Assembly (NCBI RefSeq): GCF_000757385.1
Contig: NZ_JRHH01000001.1
Span: 1-64,000 of the forward strand
Source of the DNA: Flavobacterium aquatile LMG 4008 = ATCC 11947
GTDB lineage: Bacteria; Bacteroidota; Bacteroidia; Flavobacteriales; Flavobacteriaceae
Direction: 5' to 3'
Length of the DNA stretch: 64,000 nucleotides
Below the pieces are notes generated by a model. The model saw only the letters and a program-made list of their open reading frames with translations, did not search any database and had not been told where the DNA came from. Position 1 is the stretch's first letter. Each line of letters opens with the position of its first letter. Position numbers and translations under genes: made by a program. This document shows, piece after piece, positions 8,099 to 16,299 of the stretch.

Positions 8099-8779
8099 TT
8101 AATCTGCGCAATAACATGGTTTTTCACCAAATGTATAAGTTAATGTAAATCCGGTAAATACATACCAGTCATTACTATTTGTATTTCCAAATTTTAATGT
8201 TTGTAATCCTTCATTTTTAGGATTACTTCCATCTAAATTATCTGTAAACGTATATCTAACTCCAACTTCGGCTCCTAAAATTAAATTAGGTGTGATATTG
8301 GATTTTATGCCTACAATCATTGGTATGGCAAATGACGTTTCAGAATAATCTTCTTTTGTTTCTCCACCAACTACAAATAATTCGTTATAATTAAAAAAAC
8401 TTAGTCCAGAAAAAACAAAAGGTGTAATTTTTCTGTCCATTTGGTGTAAATTGAAATCAAAAAAATTAAATTCTAGTCCAGCTGAAATTTCTGTAACTGT
8501 ATTTTCAAAGTCATAATCTCTTTGTTCTCTTCCTGAAACTCCAGAATTTGTATCATCGTTAGTGATTTTTCCGCGCGTTATAGAAAATCTATAAGAATGT
8601 CTTGGACTTTTATTCCATTTATACAAGGCGCCAAAAGCAAACTCATTAGGATTGATGTAAGTAGTTTTTCCAACATCACCAACATAGTTGCTTCCGCCAA
8701 GGAAAACACCTATCTCATGAATTTGAGCGTTCAGGTTTGATAAATTTACCAATAAAACAAATAAAAATAATCTTTTCAT
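8099..8779 (-). CDS. porG: PorG-like type IX secretion outer-membrane protein (DUF6089)
   Basis: The ATG at 8779 was chosen because it opens a signal peptide (MKRLFLFVLLVNLSNLNAQ); the longer frame adds ten residues. The mature protein starts IHEIGVFLGGSNYVGDVGKTTYI and continues as an eight-stranded-barrel-like series of beta strands, ending TFTLTYTFGEKPCYCAD. Known family: PorG contacts the PorK/PorN ring of the type IX secretion system. In Porphyromonas porG is the neighbour of uppS, bamA and two skp genes, exactly the order seen here. The symbol therefore rests on both sequence type and synteny. A -7 promoter box lies 18 nt upstream. Confidence 0.78.
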   Translation of the reverse strand: MKRLFLFVLLVNLSNLNAQIHEIGVFLGGSNYVGDVGKTTYINPNEFAFGALYKWNKSPRHSYRFSITRGKITNDDTNSGVSGREQRDYDFENTVTEISAGLEFNFFDFNLHQMDRKITPFVFSGLSFFNYNELFVVGGETKEDYSETSFAIPMIVGIKSNITPNLILGAEVGVRYTFTDNLDGSNPKNEGLQTLKFGNTNSNDWYVFTGFTLTYTFGEKPCYCAD

Positions 8780-8797
8780 TAATTGAAAAATAGCGTG

Positions 8798-8805
8798 CAA
8801 ATATA
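8798..8805 (-). promoter_or_regulatory. -7 promoter element (TATATTTG) for porG-uppS-bamA-skp
   Basis: Minus-strand TATATTTG, 18 nt before the porG ATG, matches TAnnTTTG. It suggests the secretion/BAM genes have their own promoter, separate from nadK. Confidence 0.6.
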
Positions 8806-8947
8806 ACAATTATAGCTACTAATAAAACATGTTATCAGTATTTATAAAAATTAAATTTAACATAATTAAACTTTAGAATACAAATTTCATTCGGGAATGA
8901 ATAGCTATCAAACGGAAAACTAAACAATGTAGTATGTAAAATGGATA

Positions 8948-9832
8948 TTAATTTCTTTTGTCTTCACCCCAAAGTAGTTTGTTTCGTAGGGTTTTTAGGA
9001 AGGTTTCATTTGGAATTTCAACCATATTTATTTGAAAAGGAGTTTTCTTGATTGTCAATTCTGAATTATTATCTAATGTAGCAATTCTAGAATCTAAAGA
9101 AACAAGATATTGTTCTTCACGTCCAGAAACTTTTAGTTTAATTTCAGTGTCATCAGTAATAACCAAAGGTCTTGCATTTAAATTATGCGGCGCAATTGGT
9201 GTAATTACTAATGCTTTTACATCTGGAGTTAAAATTGGTCCGCCACAACTTAATGAATACCCAGTTGATCCGGTTGGTGTAGATATAATTAATCCATCTG
9301 CCCAATACGAATTTAGATATTCGCCATTTAAAGAAGTTTCAATTGTAATCATCGAAGTAGTATCTTTTCTGCTAACTGTGATTTCGTTCATCGCAAAATT
9401 GATGTCCAATAACTCTTCATTTTCTGGGGAACAAGTTAAACTTAATAAAGTTCTTTTGGACAGGAAGTATTTCTTATCAAGAACAATTTGCAAAAATGCT
9501 TCAATATCTTCTTTCTGTACTTTGGCTAAAAAACCTAATCTTCCAGCATTTATTCCTATTATTGGAATACCAGAATCTCTTACAAATGTTGCTGCTCTCA
9601 AAATGGTTCCATCACCACCAATACTTACTAAAATATCAAAACTCGAATCTAAACATTTATAACTGCTAAAAGTTTTGTATTCCTTTTTTACAATTTCATT
9701 TTCATATAATATTTTCAAGAATTTTTCTTCAATGACTAATTCAACATTATTTGCATTAAAAAAAACAAAGATGTCGCGAATAATTGGTCGTGTATCGTTT
9801 TGATAATATTGTCCGAAGATGGCTACTTTCAT
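8948..9832 (-). CDS. nadK: NAD kinase
   Basis: Phosphorylates NAD to NADP in the cytosol. The hallmark SIGGDGTILRAA is present, followed by GINAGRLGFLA, the NE motif in FAMNEITVSRKD and the glycine-rich STPTGSTGYSLSCGGP. Length 294 is normal. It lies between the CBS-domain gene and porG on the same strand; the gap to porG (168 nt) contains a porG promoter, so co-transcription with downstream genes is partial at best. The ATG at 9832 begins MKVAIFGQYYQ, the usual N-terminus. Confidence 0.95.
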   Translation of the reverse strand: MKVAIFGQYYQNDTRPIIRDIFVFFNANNVELVIEEKFLKILYENEIVKKEYKTFSSYKCLDSSFDILVSIGGDGTILRAATFVRDSGIPIIGINAGRLGFLAKVQKEDIEAFLQIVLDKKYFLSKRTLLSLTCSPENEELLDINFAMNEITVSRKDTTSMITIETSLNGEYLNSYWADGLIISTPTGSTGYSLSCGGPILTPDVKALVITPIAPHNLNARPLVITDDTEIKLKVSGREEQYLVSLDSRIATLDNNSELTIKKTPFQINMVEIPNETFLKTLRNKLLWGEDKRN

Positions 9833-9834
9833 AA

Positions 9835-9863
9835 AATTTTAGATTTTAGATTTTAGATTTTGG
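9835..9863. repeat. Short tandem repeat upstream of nadK
   Basis: Three to four head-to-tail copies of an 8-mer TTTTAGAT precede the nadK start codon on its 5' side. It is a slippage-prone AT microsatellite in the nadK leader. No protein signal is present. Confidence 0.6.
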
Positions 9864-9897
9864 ATAAAAATTAATTTCTCAAAACCTAAATCATCAT

Positions 9898-10557
9898 TTA
9901 CATATTTAAATACTTGTCTAAATATTCAGATCGTTCTTTTAAACTGTTCAAATAATTATCTTCTTGATGTTCTGATATTATTTCGTAGTTATATCTTCTA
10001 AAGGTTTGAATAATTTCGTTCATTCCGCCAAGTGCAATTTTTAACGTGATTTGTATTTTATCAACATTGGCTTCTGAGACAAATAACCCTAATAATTTGC
10101 CATTATTGCTTTCTACAATTTGTGTAATTTGACTCATTGAATAATCAAGAATACTTTTTTCTATGATAATTATTCCGCCTTGTTCCTTTAAAAATGGTGT
10201 TTCATGAAAGAATTTTACAATATCTTCAAGTTCATAGTATCCAGTATAATTATTTTCATCGTCTAAAACCGGAACCACATTGGTATGATTTTTTGCAAAA
10301 ACCTCCAAGACATCAAGCCAAATCATATTTTTTCTGGCAAAAAAACCTTCTAAAGTATATTTGTAATCAGACACTTTTTTGTCTCCGTCAAATGTTTCAA
10401 TGTCATCGGCAGCAATGCATCCAATATAAATACCTTCATCAATTACAGAAAAATGGGAATAAGAAACCTCTGCAAAAAAGTCTTGAACTTCTGCAATAGT
10501 TTCTTGGCTATTTATGGCTTTGTAGTCGTTGGTTATGTAATCGTTTATATCTGTCAT
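9898..10557 (-). CDS. CBS-domain protein
   Basis: The start was moved to the ATG at 10557, because the longer frame begins with a TTG two codons upstream. The protein has two tandem CBS domains (about residues 5-60 and 65-125), including SHFSVIDEGIYIGCIAADDIE and NVVPVLDDENNYTGYYELEDI. A C-terminal ACT-like half follows (DKIQITLKIALGGMNEIIQTFRRYNY). CBS pairs bind adenine nucleotides and usually regulate a partner. It is divergent from pdxJ and upstream of nadK, which hints at, but does not prove, a link to nucleotide cofactor sensing. It has no enzyme domain. Length 219. Confidence 0.8.
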   Translation of the reverse strand: MTDINDYITNDYKAINSQETIAEVQDFFAEVSYSHFSVIDEGIYIGCIAADDIETFDGDKKVSDYKYTLEGFFARKNMIWLDVLEVFAKNHTNVVPVLDDENNYTGYYELEDIVKFFHETPFLKEQGGIIIIEKSILDYSMSQITQIVESNNGKLLGLFVSEANVDKIQITLKIALGGMNEIIQTFRRYNYEIISEHQEDNYLNSLKERSEYLDKYLNM

Positions 10558-10616
10558 AATCAAAAATCTGTTATCTGTTGCAAAATAATCAAATTTTAGA
10601 ACATAAATCCTTATTT

Positions 10617-10624
10617 TAACTTTG
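10617..10624 (+). promoter_or_regulatory. -7 promoter element (TAACTTTG) for pdxJ
   Basis: TAACTTTG lies 47 nt before the pdxJ ATG in the divergent spacer with the CBS gene and matches TAnnTTTG. Confidence 0.6.
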
Positions 10625-10671
10625 TATTTTTGTAATCTAAAATTTAATAATAGATTTTAAATCTAAATTCG

Positions 10672-11385
10672 ATGACAAAATTAAGCGTAAATATTAATAA
10701 AATAGCCACATTACGAAATGCTCGTGGTGGAAATGTACCCAATTTATTGCAGGTTGCAACCGATATTCAAAAATTTGGCGGACAAGGAATCACCATTCAT
10801 CCAAGACCAGACGAAAGACATATTCGCTATCAAGATGCGCGAGATTTAAAATCAATTGTTTATACCGAATTTAATATTGAAGGAAATCCGCAACATAATT
10901 TTATTGATTTGGTTCTTGAATGTAAGCCAACGCAAGTGACTTTGGTTCCCGATGCTATTGGGGCTATTACTTCTTCTGCAGGTTGGGATACAATAAAACA
11001 TCAATCGTATTTGACCGAAGTAATTCAGGAATTTCAACGAAACGGAATTAGAACTTCCATATTTGTTGACCCAATTTTAGAAATGATTGAAGGTGCAAAA
11101 TCCACTGGAACAGAGCGAATAGAATTGTATACCGAAGAATTTGCTCATCAATATTCATTAGGAAATGAAAACGGAATTGATTCGTACACTAAATCGGCAA
11201 TTTTAGCAAACGAATTAGGATTAGGAATTAACGCTGGGCATGATTTGAGTTTGGAAAACATCAAATTTTTTAAAGAAAATATTCCAAATTTATTAGAAGT
11301 TTCAATCGGTCACGCATTAATATCAGAGGCTATTTATTTAGGATTGGATAACGTGGTTAATATGTATTTGCAAAAATTAAAATAA
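10672..11385 (+). CDS. pdxJ: Pyridoxine 5'-phosphate synthase
   Basis: Joins 1-deoxy-xylulose 5-phosphate and 3-amino-2-oxopropyl phosphate to make pyridoxine 5'-phosphate in the DXP-dependent vitamin B6 route. The TIM-barrel opens LSVNINKIATLRNARGG, with GQGITIHPRPDERHIR (active-site His and Arg), the conserved Glu in TEFNIEGNP, and a C-terminal GINAGHDLSLENI and EVSIGHALISEAI. At 237 residues it is full length. An alpha/beta hydrolase gene starts 1 nt after its stop, so the two are an operon. Confidence 0.95.
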   Translation: MTKLSVNINKIATLRNARGGNVPNLLQVATDIQKFGGQGITIHPRPDERHIRYQDARDLKSIVYTEFNIEGNPQHNFIDLVLECKPTQVTLVPDAIGAITSSAGWDTIKHQSYLTEVIQEFQRNGIRTSIFVDPILEMIEGAKSTGTERIELYTEEFAHQYSLGNENGIDSYTKSAILANELGLGINAGHDLSLENIKFFKENIPNLLEVSIGHALISEAIYLGLDNVVNMYLQKLK

Positions 11386-11386
11386 T

Positions 11387-12148
11387 ATGATGTTTTCAAG
11401 AATTGAAGGAACAGGAAAACCATTATTAATCATTCACGGATTTTTAGGAATGTCTGATAATTGGAAATCATACAGTTCATTATATGTTGCCGAAGGTTTT
11501 CAAGTTCACATTTTAGATTTACGAAATCACGGTAAAAGTTTTCATTCAGACGAATTTAATTATGATGTCATGTCGAATGATGTTTTCGAATATTGTAATT
11601 TTCATAATCTTGATCAAGTTTCCATTATTGGACATTCAATGGGCGGAAAAGTAGCCATGTTATTTGCAACAACGTATCCAGAAAGAGTAGCTAAATTGGT
11701 TGTTGCAGATATTGGACCGAAATATTATGCGCCTCATCATCAAGATATTTTTGCCGGATTAAATGCAATAGATTTTTCTACAAAGCCAGATAGAGCTTCG
11801 GTTGAAGAAACATTGTATCCGTTTATTCCTGATCTTGGAACGCGACAATTTATAATGAAAAACTTATATTGGATAGAACCAGGACAACTTGCTTTTCGAT
11901 TTAATCTAAAAGTTTTCAATGAAAATATAGAGGTTATTGGAACGAAATTATCAGACGATGCACTTTTTGAAAATCCAACTTTGTTTATTAGAGGCGGAAA
12001 TTCAAAGTATATTTTAGATTCCGATTTGCCCCAAATAGAAAATCATTTTCCTAATTATCAATTAGCAACAATACCTAATGTTGGTCATTGGCTTCATGCC
12101 GAAAATCCCAAATTATTTTTTGAAGAAACAGCACGTTTTTTGAAATAA
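11387..12148 (+). CDS. Alpha/beta-fold hydrolase (YbfF-like esterase)
   Basis: A 253-residue serine hydrolase. The oxyanion region is LLIIHGFLGMSDNW, the nucleophile elbow is GHSMGGK with Ser84, and the catalytic His is His234 in VGHWLHAENP; the acid is probably in the preceding strand-loop. The layout resembles E. coli YbfF, an acyl-CoA/short-chain esterase. There is no signal peptide. It is tightly coupled to pdxJ (1-nt gap), an arrangement common in Flavobacteriaceae, but no direct role in vitamin B6 synthesis is established from this. The substrate is unknown. Confidence 0.82.
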   Translation: MMFSRIEGTGKPLLIIHGFLGMSDNWKSYSSLYVAEGFQVHILDLRNHGKSFHSDEFNYDVMSNDVFEYCNFHNLDQVSIIGHSMGGKVAMLFATTYPERVAKLVVADIGPKYYAPHHQDIFAGLNAIDFSTKPDRASVEETLYPFIPDLGTRQFIMKNLYWIEPGQLAFRFNLKVFNENIEVIGTKLSDDALFENPTLFIRGGNSKYILDSDLPQIENHFPNYQLATIPNVGHWLHAENPKLFFEETARFLK

Positions 12149-12181
12149 ATGGTTTAATTTTATAAATCTAAAAATAAATAA

Positions 12182-12526
12182 ATGAAATTACTGCTGAGAA
12201 TTCTTATAACTGCTGCTTTAGTAATGGTTATTTCCTATTTCATGAAAGGAGTTATTGTTGAGCAATTTACGACAGCAATAATAGTAGCCATTGTACTTGG
12301 GTTGCTGAATCTTTTTGTTAAACCTGTTTTGATATTGTTTACTTTACCGGTGACTTTCTTTACTTTAGGACTATTTCTTTTGGTTATAAATGCTATTATC
12401 ATCTTGCTGTGTGATCACTTTGTTGACGGTTTTGATGTGAGTTCGTTCTGGACAGCATTGTTCTTTAGCATCATTTTATCACTTTCACAATCATTGGTTT
12501 ATCAGCTTACAGGCGAAGCAAAATAA
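12182..12526 (+). CDS. Phage-holin-family (YvlD-like) small membrane protein
   Basis: 114 residues with four predicted transmembrane segments: LLLRILITAALVMVISYFM, then AIIVAIVLGLLNLFVKPVLI, then FFTLGLFLLVINAIIILL, then SSFWTALFFSIILSLSQSLV. The NLFVKPVLILFTLPVTF core is typical of the YvlD/DUF360 family annotated as 'phage holin family'. Such proteins sit in the inner membrane. Members are chromosomal and there is no phage context here, so a lysis role is unlikely. It ends just before the palindrome around the tig promoter. Confidence 0.78.
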   Translation: MKLLLRILITAALVMVISYFMKGVIVEQFTTAIIVAIVLGLLNLFVKPVLILFTLPVTFFTLGLFLLVINAIIILLCDHFVDGFDVSSFWTALFFSIILSLSQSLVYQLTGEAK

Positions 12527-12544
12527 TACTTTAAAAATCAACAA

Positions 12545-12597
12545 AATAAAATTGGTAGGGTTGCAGAAATGTTATAATTTTGCAACCCAATTTTATT
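12545..12597. promoter_or_regulatory. Large imperfect palindrome containing the tig promoter
   Basis: The right arm at 12581-12597 (TGCAACCCAATTTTATT) pairs with 12545-12565 (AATAAAATT...GGGTTGCA) along 17 bp, with four unpaired bases in the left arm and a 15-base loop. The tig -7 element TAATTTTG (12575-12582) lies mostly in that loop. It may end the upstream membrane-protein transcript, or act as a control site for tig. Confidence 0.55.
12575..12582 (+). promoter_or_regulatory. -7 promoter element (TAATTTTG) for tig
   Basis: TAATTTTG lies 33 nt before the tig ATG, with a possible -33 TTG at 12552-12554, 20 nt upstream. Confidence 0.55.
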
Positions 12598-12615
12598 ATG
12601 TAAATTATTATCAAA

Positions 12616-13941
12616 ATGGATATTAAAAGAGTTGCAATTGATGCAGTAAATGAAGTAATTGTACTTACCGTTCCTCACATGGATTACAAAGGTCAAGTAG
12701 CTAAAAGAATAAACGAAAAAATGCCATTGGCAACTGTAAAAGGTTTCCGTAAAGGTGCAGTGCCAAAAGCATTGGTCGAAAAACAATATGGTGCAGCTAT
12801 AAAAGTTGAAGAAGTAAAAAAAGTAGTAGATTTAGCGCTTGAGCGTTTCCTACAATCAGAAAGAATCAACCTTCTTGGAACTCCACTTCCTAAAGTAAAT
12901 CCAGATTTTTCTTGGGATGCAGAAGAATTAACATTTGAATTCGAAATTGGTTTAGTTCCTAATTTTGAAATCGATCTTGACGCAAAAAGTGATGTTGTAA
13001 AGTATCAAATCATTGCAGATGACACTATGTTAAACGCGCAAATTGCAAGAATCCAAAAACAATATGGCGCAGTAGTTTCTCAAGATGTTGTTGCAGAAGG
13101 AAATGATGTTTCTGGAATATTTGCTAACGAAGCTGCAGGAATCAATAACCGCGCAACGTTAGATTTAGAAGAACTTGCAGATCCAAAAGTAGCAAAATCA
13201 TTCATCGGAAAAAAAGTTGGAGATGTAATTACATTAAAAACAGCTGGTTTATTCCATGACGTACATAAATTAATGGATTACTTAGCAGTTTCTCACGATG
13301 TTGTTCACGATTTAGACGTAGAAGTTACTTTTACAATCGACGAAGTTATCGCTCACGATCCAGCAGAGTTAAACCAAGAATTATTCGACAAACTTTTCGG
13401 ACCAGGAAATGTAAATTCTGTTGAAGAGTTAAAAGCAAAAATCAAAGAAGACGCCGAAAAACATTTTGCAACTCAGTCAGAACAAAAGTTAATGGCAGAC
13501 GTTCAAGATTTCTTAATCGAAAACAATAAATTCGATTTACCTAAAGAATTTTTAGTTAAATGGTTACAAACTGTAGGTGACAAAAAATTATCTCCAGAAG
13601 AAGCAGAAGTAGAGTACAATCGTTCAGAAAAAGGTTTACGTTTTCAATTAATCGAAGGTAAAGCTTTGGCTCAAAGCAATATCCAAGTAAATTTCGAAGA
13701 TTTAAAAACTTTCACTTCAGCTACAATTCGTCAACAAATGGCGCAATTCGGGCAAGCGAATCCAACAGATGAAGAAGTAGAATCAATCGTAGCAAGAGTT
13801 CTTTCTAATCAAGACGAAGTAAAAAGATTGTCAGAACAAGTGGTTGCCGACAAAATGTTGAAATTATTTGTAGAAAAAGCAAATCCTTCAACTAAAGAAG
13901 TTACTTATGAGCAATTCGTTGCAGCAATGTACAACGAATAA
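12616..13941 (+). CDS. tig: Trigger factor, ribosome-associated chaperone
   Basis: Binds the ribosomal exit tunnel and shields nascent chains. The ribosome-docking signature GFRKGAVP is at residues 43-50. A shortened, diverged central domain follows and then the helical C-terminal chaperone arms (about 250-441). Length 441 is usual for Bacteroidota, whose PPIase domain is degenerate; I see no convincing FKBP active-site residues. It is encoded ahead of clpP and clpX, the same order as in many bacteria, but here a 343-nt spacer with a dispersed repeat separates tig from clpP. Confidence 0.92.
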   Translation: MDIKRVAIDAVNEVIVLTVPHMDYKGQVAKRINEKMPLATVKGFRKGAVPKALVEKQYGAAIKVEEVKKVVDLALERFLQSERINLLGTPLPKVNPDFSWDAEELTFEFEIGLVPNFEIDLDAKSDVVKYQIIADDTMLNAQIARIQKQYGAVVSQDVVAEGNDVSGIFANEAAGINNRATLDLEELADPKVAKSFIGKKVGDVITLKTAGLFHDVHKLMDYLAVSHDVVHDLDVEVTFTIDEVIAHDPAELNQELFDKLFGPGNVNSVEELKAKIKEDAEKHFATQSEQKLMADVQDFLIENNKFDLPKEFLVKWLQTVGDKKLSPEEAEVEYNRSEKGLRFQLIEGKALAQSNIQVNFEDLKTFTSATIRQQMAQFGQANPTDEEVESIVARVLSNQDEVKRLSEQVVADKMLKLFVEKANPSTKEVTYEQFVAAMYNE

Positions 13942-13961
13942 ATTTATAAAATAATTAGTAT

Positions 13962-13997
13962 ATTTGAGCGTCAGAAATGTTTATTTTTGACGCTCAA
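13962..13997 (+). terminator. Terminator of tig
   Basis: Stem TTGAGCGTCA / TGACGCTCAA with a loop of about 16 bases, followed by TTTTTTATT. It is positioned 20 nt after the tig stop. Confidence 0.7.
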
Positions 13998-14004
13998 TTT
14001 TTTA

Positions 14005-14150
14005 TTAGAAGCCAATCCAGCTATACGTTGCAAGTTTTCTTGTTTCAACCCATTTTTGTAAGTCACAAAAAGAGCTTCCTTTGGTCGCTTTTTTGCAAAA
14101 ACAAAAATAGCTTTTTCACAAAAAAAGATTTCCACTACTATCTGGGCTAG
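14005..14150 (-). repeat. Dispersed intergenic palindromic repeat, copy B (long type)
   Basis: Read on the minus strand it starts TAGCCCAGATAGTAGTGGAAATC and ends CGTATAGCTGGATTGGCTTCTAA, matching copies E and G. The central loop GCGACCAAAGGAAGC (complement of 14074-14088) is the same as in G and nearly that of E, while the flanking arms differ. Confidence 0.75.
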
Positions 14151-14284
14151 GACAGCAGTGATAAATCAACAGACAGTTTGTCACCTAAAATAAAAGGTAC
14201 GACCTTTGCAATAAAGAAATAAAGCAAGTTTAGTTCAACAACTTTAAACTGAAAACATATAAACCTTTTAAACTACAATTTAAA

Positions 14285-14941
14285 ATGAACTACGGAAAAG
14301 AATTTAAAAAATTCGCTACCAAAAAACATGGAGTGAATAGCATGTACTACGATAAAATTGTTGGTAGTATGACACCTTATATTATAGAAGAACGCCAATT
14401 AAATATTTCACAATTAGACGTTTTCTCTCGTTTAATGATGGATAGAATTATCTTTCTTGGAACAGGAGTAGACGATCATGTGGCTAATATCATACAAGCA
14501 CAATTATTGTTTTTAGAATCTGTTGACGCTTCTAAAGATATTCAAATTTACATCAACTCTCCAGGCGGAAGCGTTTACGCAGGTTTAGGAATTTACGACA
14601 CCATGCAATACATAAAACCAGACGTAGCAACAATTTGTACAGGAATGGCAGCATCAATGGGTGCCGTTTTACTTTGTGCTGGAGCTGCAGGAAAACGTTC
14701 GGCTTTACCACATTCTAGAGTAATGATTCACCAACCATCAGGCGGAGCACAAGGTGTTGCAACCGATATGGAAATCAACTTAAAAGAAATGTTGAAATTA
14801 AAAGACGAATTGTACGAAATCATCTCTAAACATTCTGGTCAAACTTTCGAGAAAGTACACAGAGATTCAGAACGTGATTATTGGATGATTGCTGACGAAG
14901 CAAAAGAATACGGAATGATTGATGAAGTTTTAAGAAGATAA
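14285..14941 (+). CDS. clpP: ATP-dependent Clp protease proteolytic subunit
   Basis: The barrel-shaped serine protease partner of ClpX. The catalytic triad is visible: Ser124 in GMAASMGA, His149 in [10 protein letters not shown] and Asp198 in [25 protein letters not shown] is also diagnostic. The mature enzyme begins near residue 30, after an N-terminal stretch ([20 protein letters not shown]) usual in Flavobacteriaceae and probably processed. Length 218. clpX follows after 70 nt, separated by a palindromic spacer that could modulate the clpP:clpX ratio. Confidence 0.95.
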   Translation: MNYGKEFKKFATKKHGVNSMYYDKIVGSMTPYIIEERQLNISQLDVFSRLMMDRIIFLGTGVDDHVANIIQAQLLFLESVDASKDIQIYINSPGGSVYAGLGIYDTMQYIKPDVATICTGMAASMGAVLLCAGAAGKRSALPHSRVMIHQPSGGAQGVATDMEINLKEMLKLKDELYEIISKHSGQTFEKVHRDSERDYWMIADEAKEYGMIDEVLRR

Positions 14942-14947
14942 ATTTAA

Positions 14948-15000
14948 GTAATTAGTGATTAGTAAATAGTGAAGAGCTAATTACTAATCACTTTTCACTA
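14948..15000. promoter_or_regulatory. Palindromic spacer between clpP and clpX
   Basis: AGTGATTAGTAA (14954-14965) is perfectly complementary to TTACTAATCACT (14981-14992). An alternative stem TAGTGAA (14967-14973) with TTCACTA (14994-15000) would compete with it. There is no long T-run, so this is not a standard terminator. It may be an mRNA processing or stability hairpin, or simply an expanded inverted microsatellite. Confidence 0.5.
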
Positions 15001-15011
15001 ATCACTAAAAA

Positions 15012-16244
15012 ATGGCAAAAGAAAAATTAGAATGTTCCTTCTGCGGAAGAAAAAAACCAGAAACCAATTTATTAATTGCTGGTATTGACGCACACATTTG
15101 CGACCGCTGTATTGAACAAGCACACGGAATTATTTTAGAAGAACTAAAAACCAATTCTAATGTGAAAATTGCTACCGATTTAATTTTGCGCAAGCCAAAA
15201 GAAATCAGAGCATTTCTTGACGAATATGTTATTGGTCAAGATCAAACCAAAAAAGTAATGTCGGTTGCAGTGTACAATCACTACAAAAGATTAATGCAAC
15301 AACAACACCATGAAGATGTAGAAATTGAAAAATCAAACATCATTATGGTTGGACAAACCGGAACCGGAAAAACATTAGTAGCTAAAACTATTGCACGAAT
15401 GTTAGACGTTCCATTGGCTATTGTTGACGCAACAGTTTTAACAGAAGCTGGTTATGTAGGTGAAGATGTAGAAAGTATTTTAACACGATTACTTCAAGCT
15501 GCCGATTACGATGTAACCAAAGCAGAACGCGGAATAGTTTTCATAGACGAAATTGATAAAATTGCTCGTAAAAGCGATAATCCATCAATAACTCGTGATG
15601 TTTCTGGTGAAGGTGTACAACAAGCTTTACTAAAATTATTAGAAGGAACGGTTGTAAATGTTCCACCAAAAGGCGGAAGAAAACATCCAGACCAAAAATT
15701 TGTAGAAGTAAATACACAAAATATTTTATTCATCGCTGGTGGCGCTTTTGACGGAATCGAAAGAATTATTTCGAAACGTTTAAATAGAACTGCCGTTGGA
15801 TATTCTACTTCTAGGAATACCGATAACATTGACAAAGACAATTTGTTGCAATACATCATCCCAAAAGACATCAAAGATTTTGGATTAATTCCAGAAATTA
15901 TTGGTCGACTTCCTGTTTTGACACACATGGATCCATTAGATAAAGAAACGTTGCGTTCTATTCTAACCGAGCCTAAAAATGCTTTAATCAAACAATACGA
16001 AAAGTTGTTTTTAATGGATGATGTAAAATTCACTATTACAAATGATGCTCTAGATTACATTGTAGAAAAAGCATTAGAATACAAACTTGGAGCACGTGGA
16101 TTGCGTTCTTTATGCGAAGCCATTTTAACCGATGCCATGTATGAATTACCAAGTTCTAGCGAAACAGTTTTAGAAATTGATAAAGATTATGCCGAGCATA
16201 CTTTAAATAAAAATTTATTGAAACGACTAGAAATTGCTTCCTAA
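15012..16244 (+). CDS. clpX: ATP-dependent Clp protease ATP-binding subunit ClpX
   Basis: AAA+ unfoldase that feeds substrates to ClpP. The N-terminal zinc-binding domain has four cysteines, Cys8, 11, 30 and 33 (CSFC and CDRC). Walker A is GQTGTGKT at 114-121 and Walker B is in [10 protein letters not shown]. The family's sensor and pore region is also present ([16 protein letters not shown]). The C-terminal small domain contains [14 protein letters not shown]. Length 410 is normal. It is transcribed with or after clpP and is followed by a strong terminator. Confidence 0.96.
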   Translation: MAKEKLECSFCGRKKPETNLLIAGIDAHICDRCIEQAHGIILEELKTNSNVKIATDLILRKPKEIRAFLDEYVIGQDQTKKVMSVAVYNHYKRLMQQQHHEDVEIEKSNIIMVGQTGTGKTLVAKTIARMLDVPLAIVDATVLTEAGYVGEDVESILTRLLQAADYDVTKAERGIVFIDEIDKIARKSDNPSITRDVSGEGVQQALLKLLEGTVVNVPPKGGRKHPDQKFVEVNTQNILFIAGGAFDGIERIISKRLNRTAVGYSTSRNTDNIDKDNLLQYIIPKDIKDFGLIPEIIGRLPVLTHMDPLDKETLRSILTEPKNALIKQYEKLFLMDDVKFTITNDALDYIVEKALEYKLGARGLRSLCEAILTDAMYELPSSSETVLEIDKDYAEHTLNKNLLKRLEIAS

Positions 16245-16257
16245 GTAAAACAAAAAA

Positions 16258-16282
16258 ATCCCGAGATGATCGGGATTTTTTT
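16258..16282. terminator. Terminator after clpX
   Basis: 7-bp stem ATCCCGA/TCGGGAT with loop GATGA, A-run before and T-run after. It serves clpX and the convergent receptor gene. Confidence 0.85.
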
Positions 16283-16299
16283 ATATGTAATAGTTTCGT

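Larger units (their letters stand above)
13942..14284. other. tig-clpP intergenic region
   Basis: A 343-nt spacer without a credible gene. It holds a weak hairpin (TTGAGCGTCA ... TGACGCTCAA, 13962-13997) with a T-run that can end tig transcription, and dispersed repeat copy B (14005-14150). It also holds the clpP upstream region, with a candidate promoter around 14173-14207 (TTTG followed by TACGACCTTTG). That promoter does not fit the usual spacing well. Confidence 0.6.

Noticed and set aside
9048..9662. Plus-strand 204-residue frame
   Set aside because: Antisense to nadK, which is full length and has all motifs.
12182..12526. Prophage lysis gene suggested by the name 'holin family'
   Set aside because: No phage genes nearby; the YvlD-type family is chromosomal and core.
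12538..12786. Minus-strand 82-residue Phe/Tyr-rich frame
   Set aside because: Antisense to the tig promoter and 5' end; aromatic-rich from AT-rich DNA with no homology pattern.
15506..16033. Minus-strand 175-residue frame
   Set aside because: Antisense to clpX; no domain pattern.
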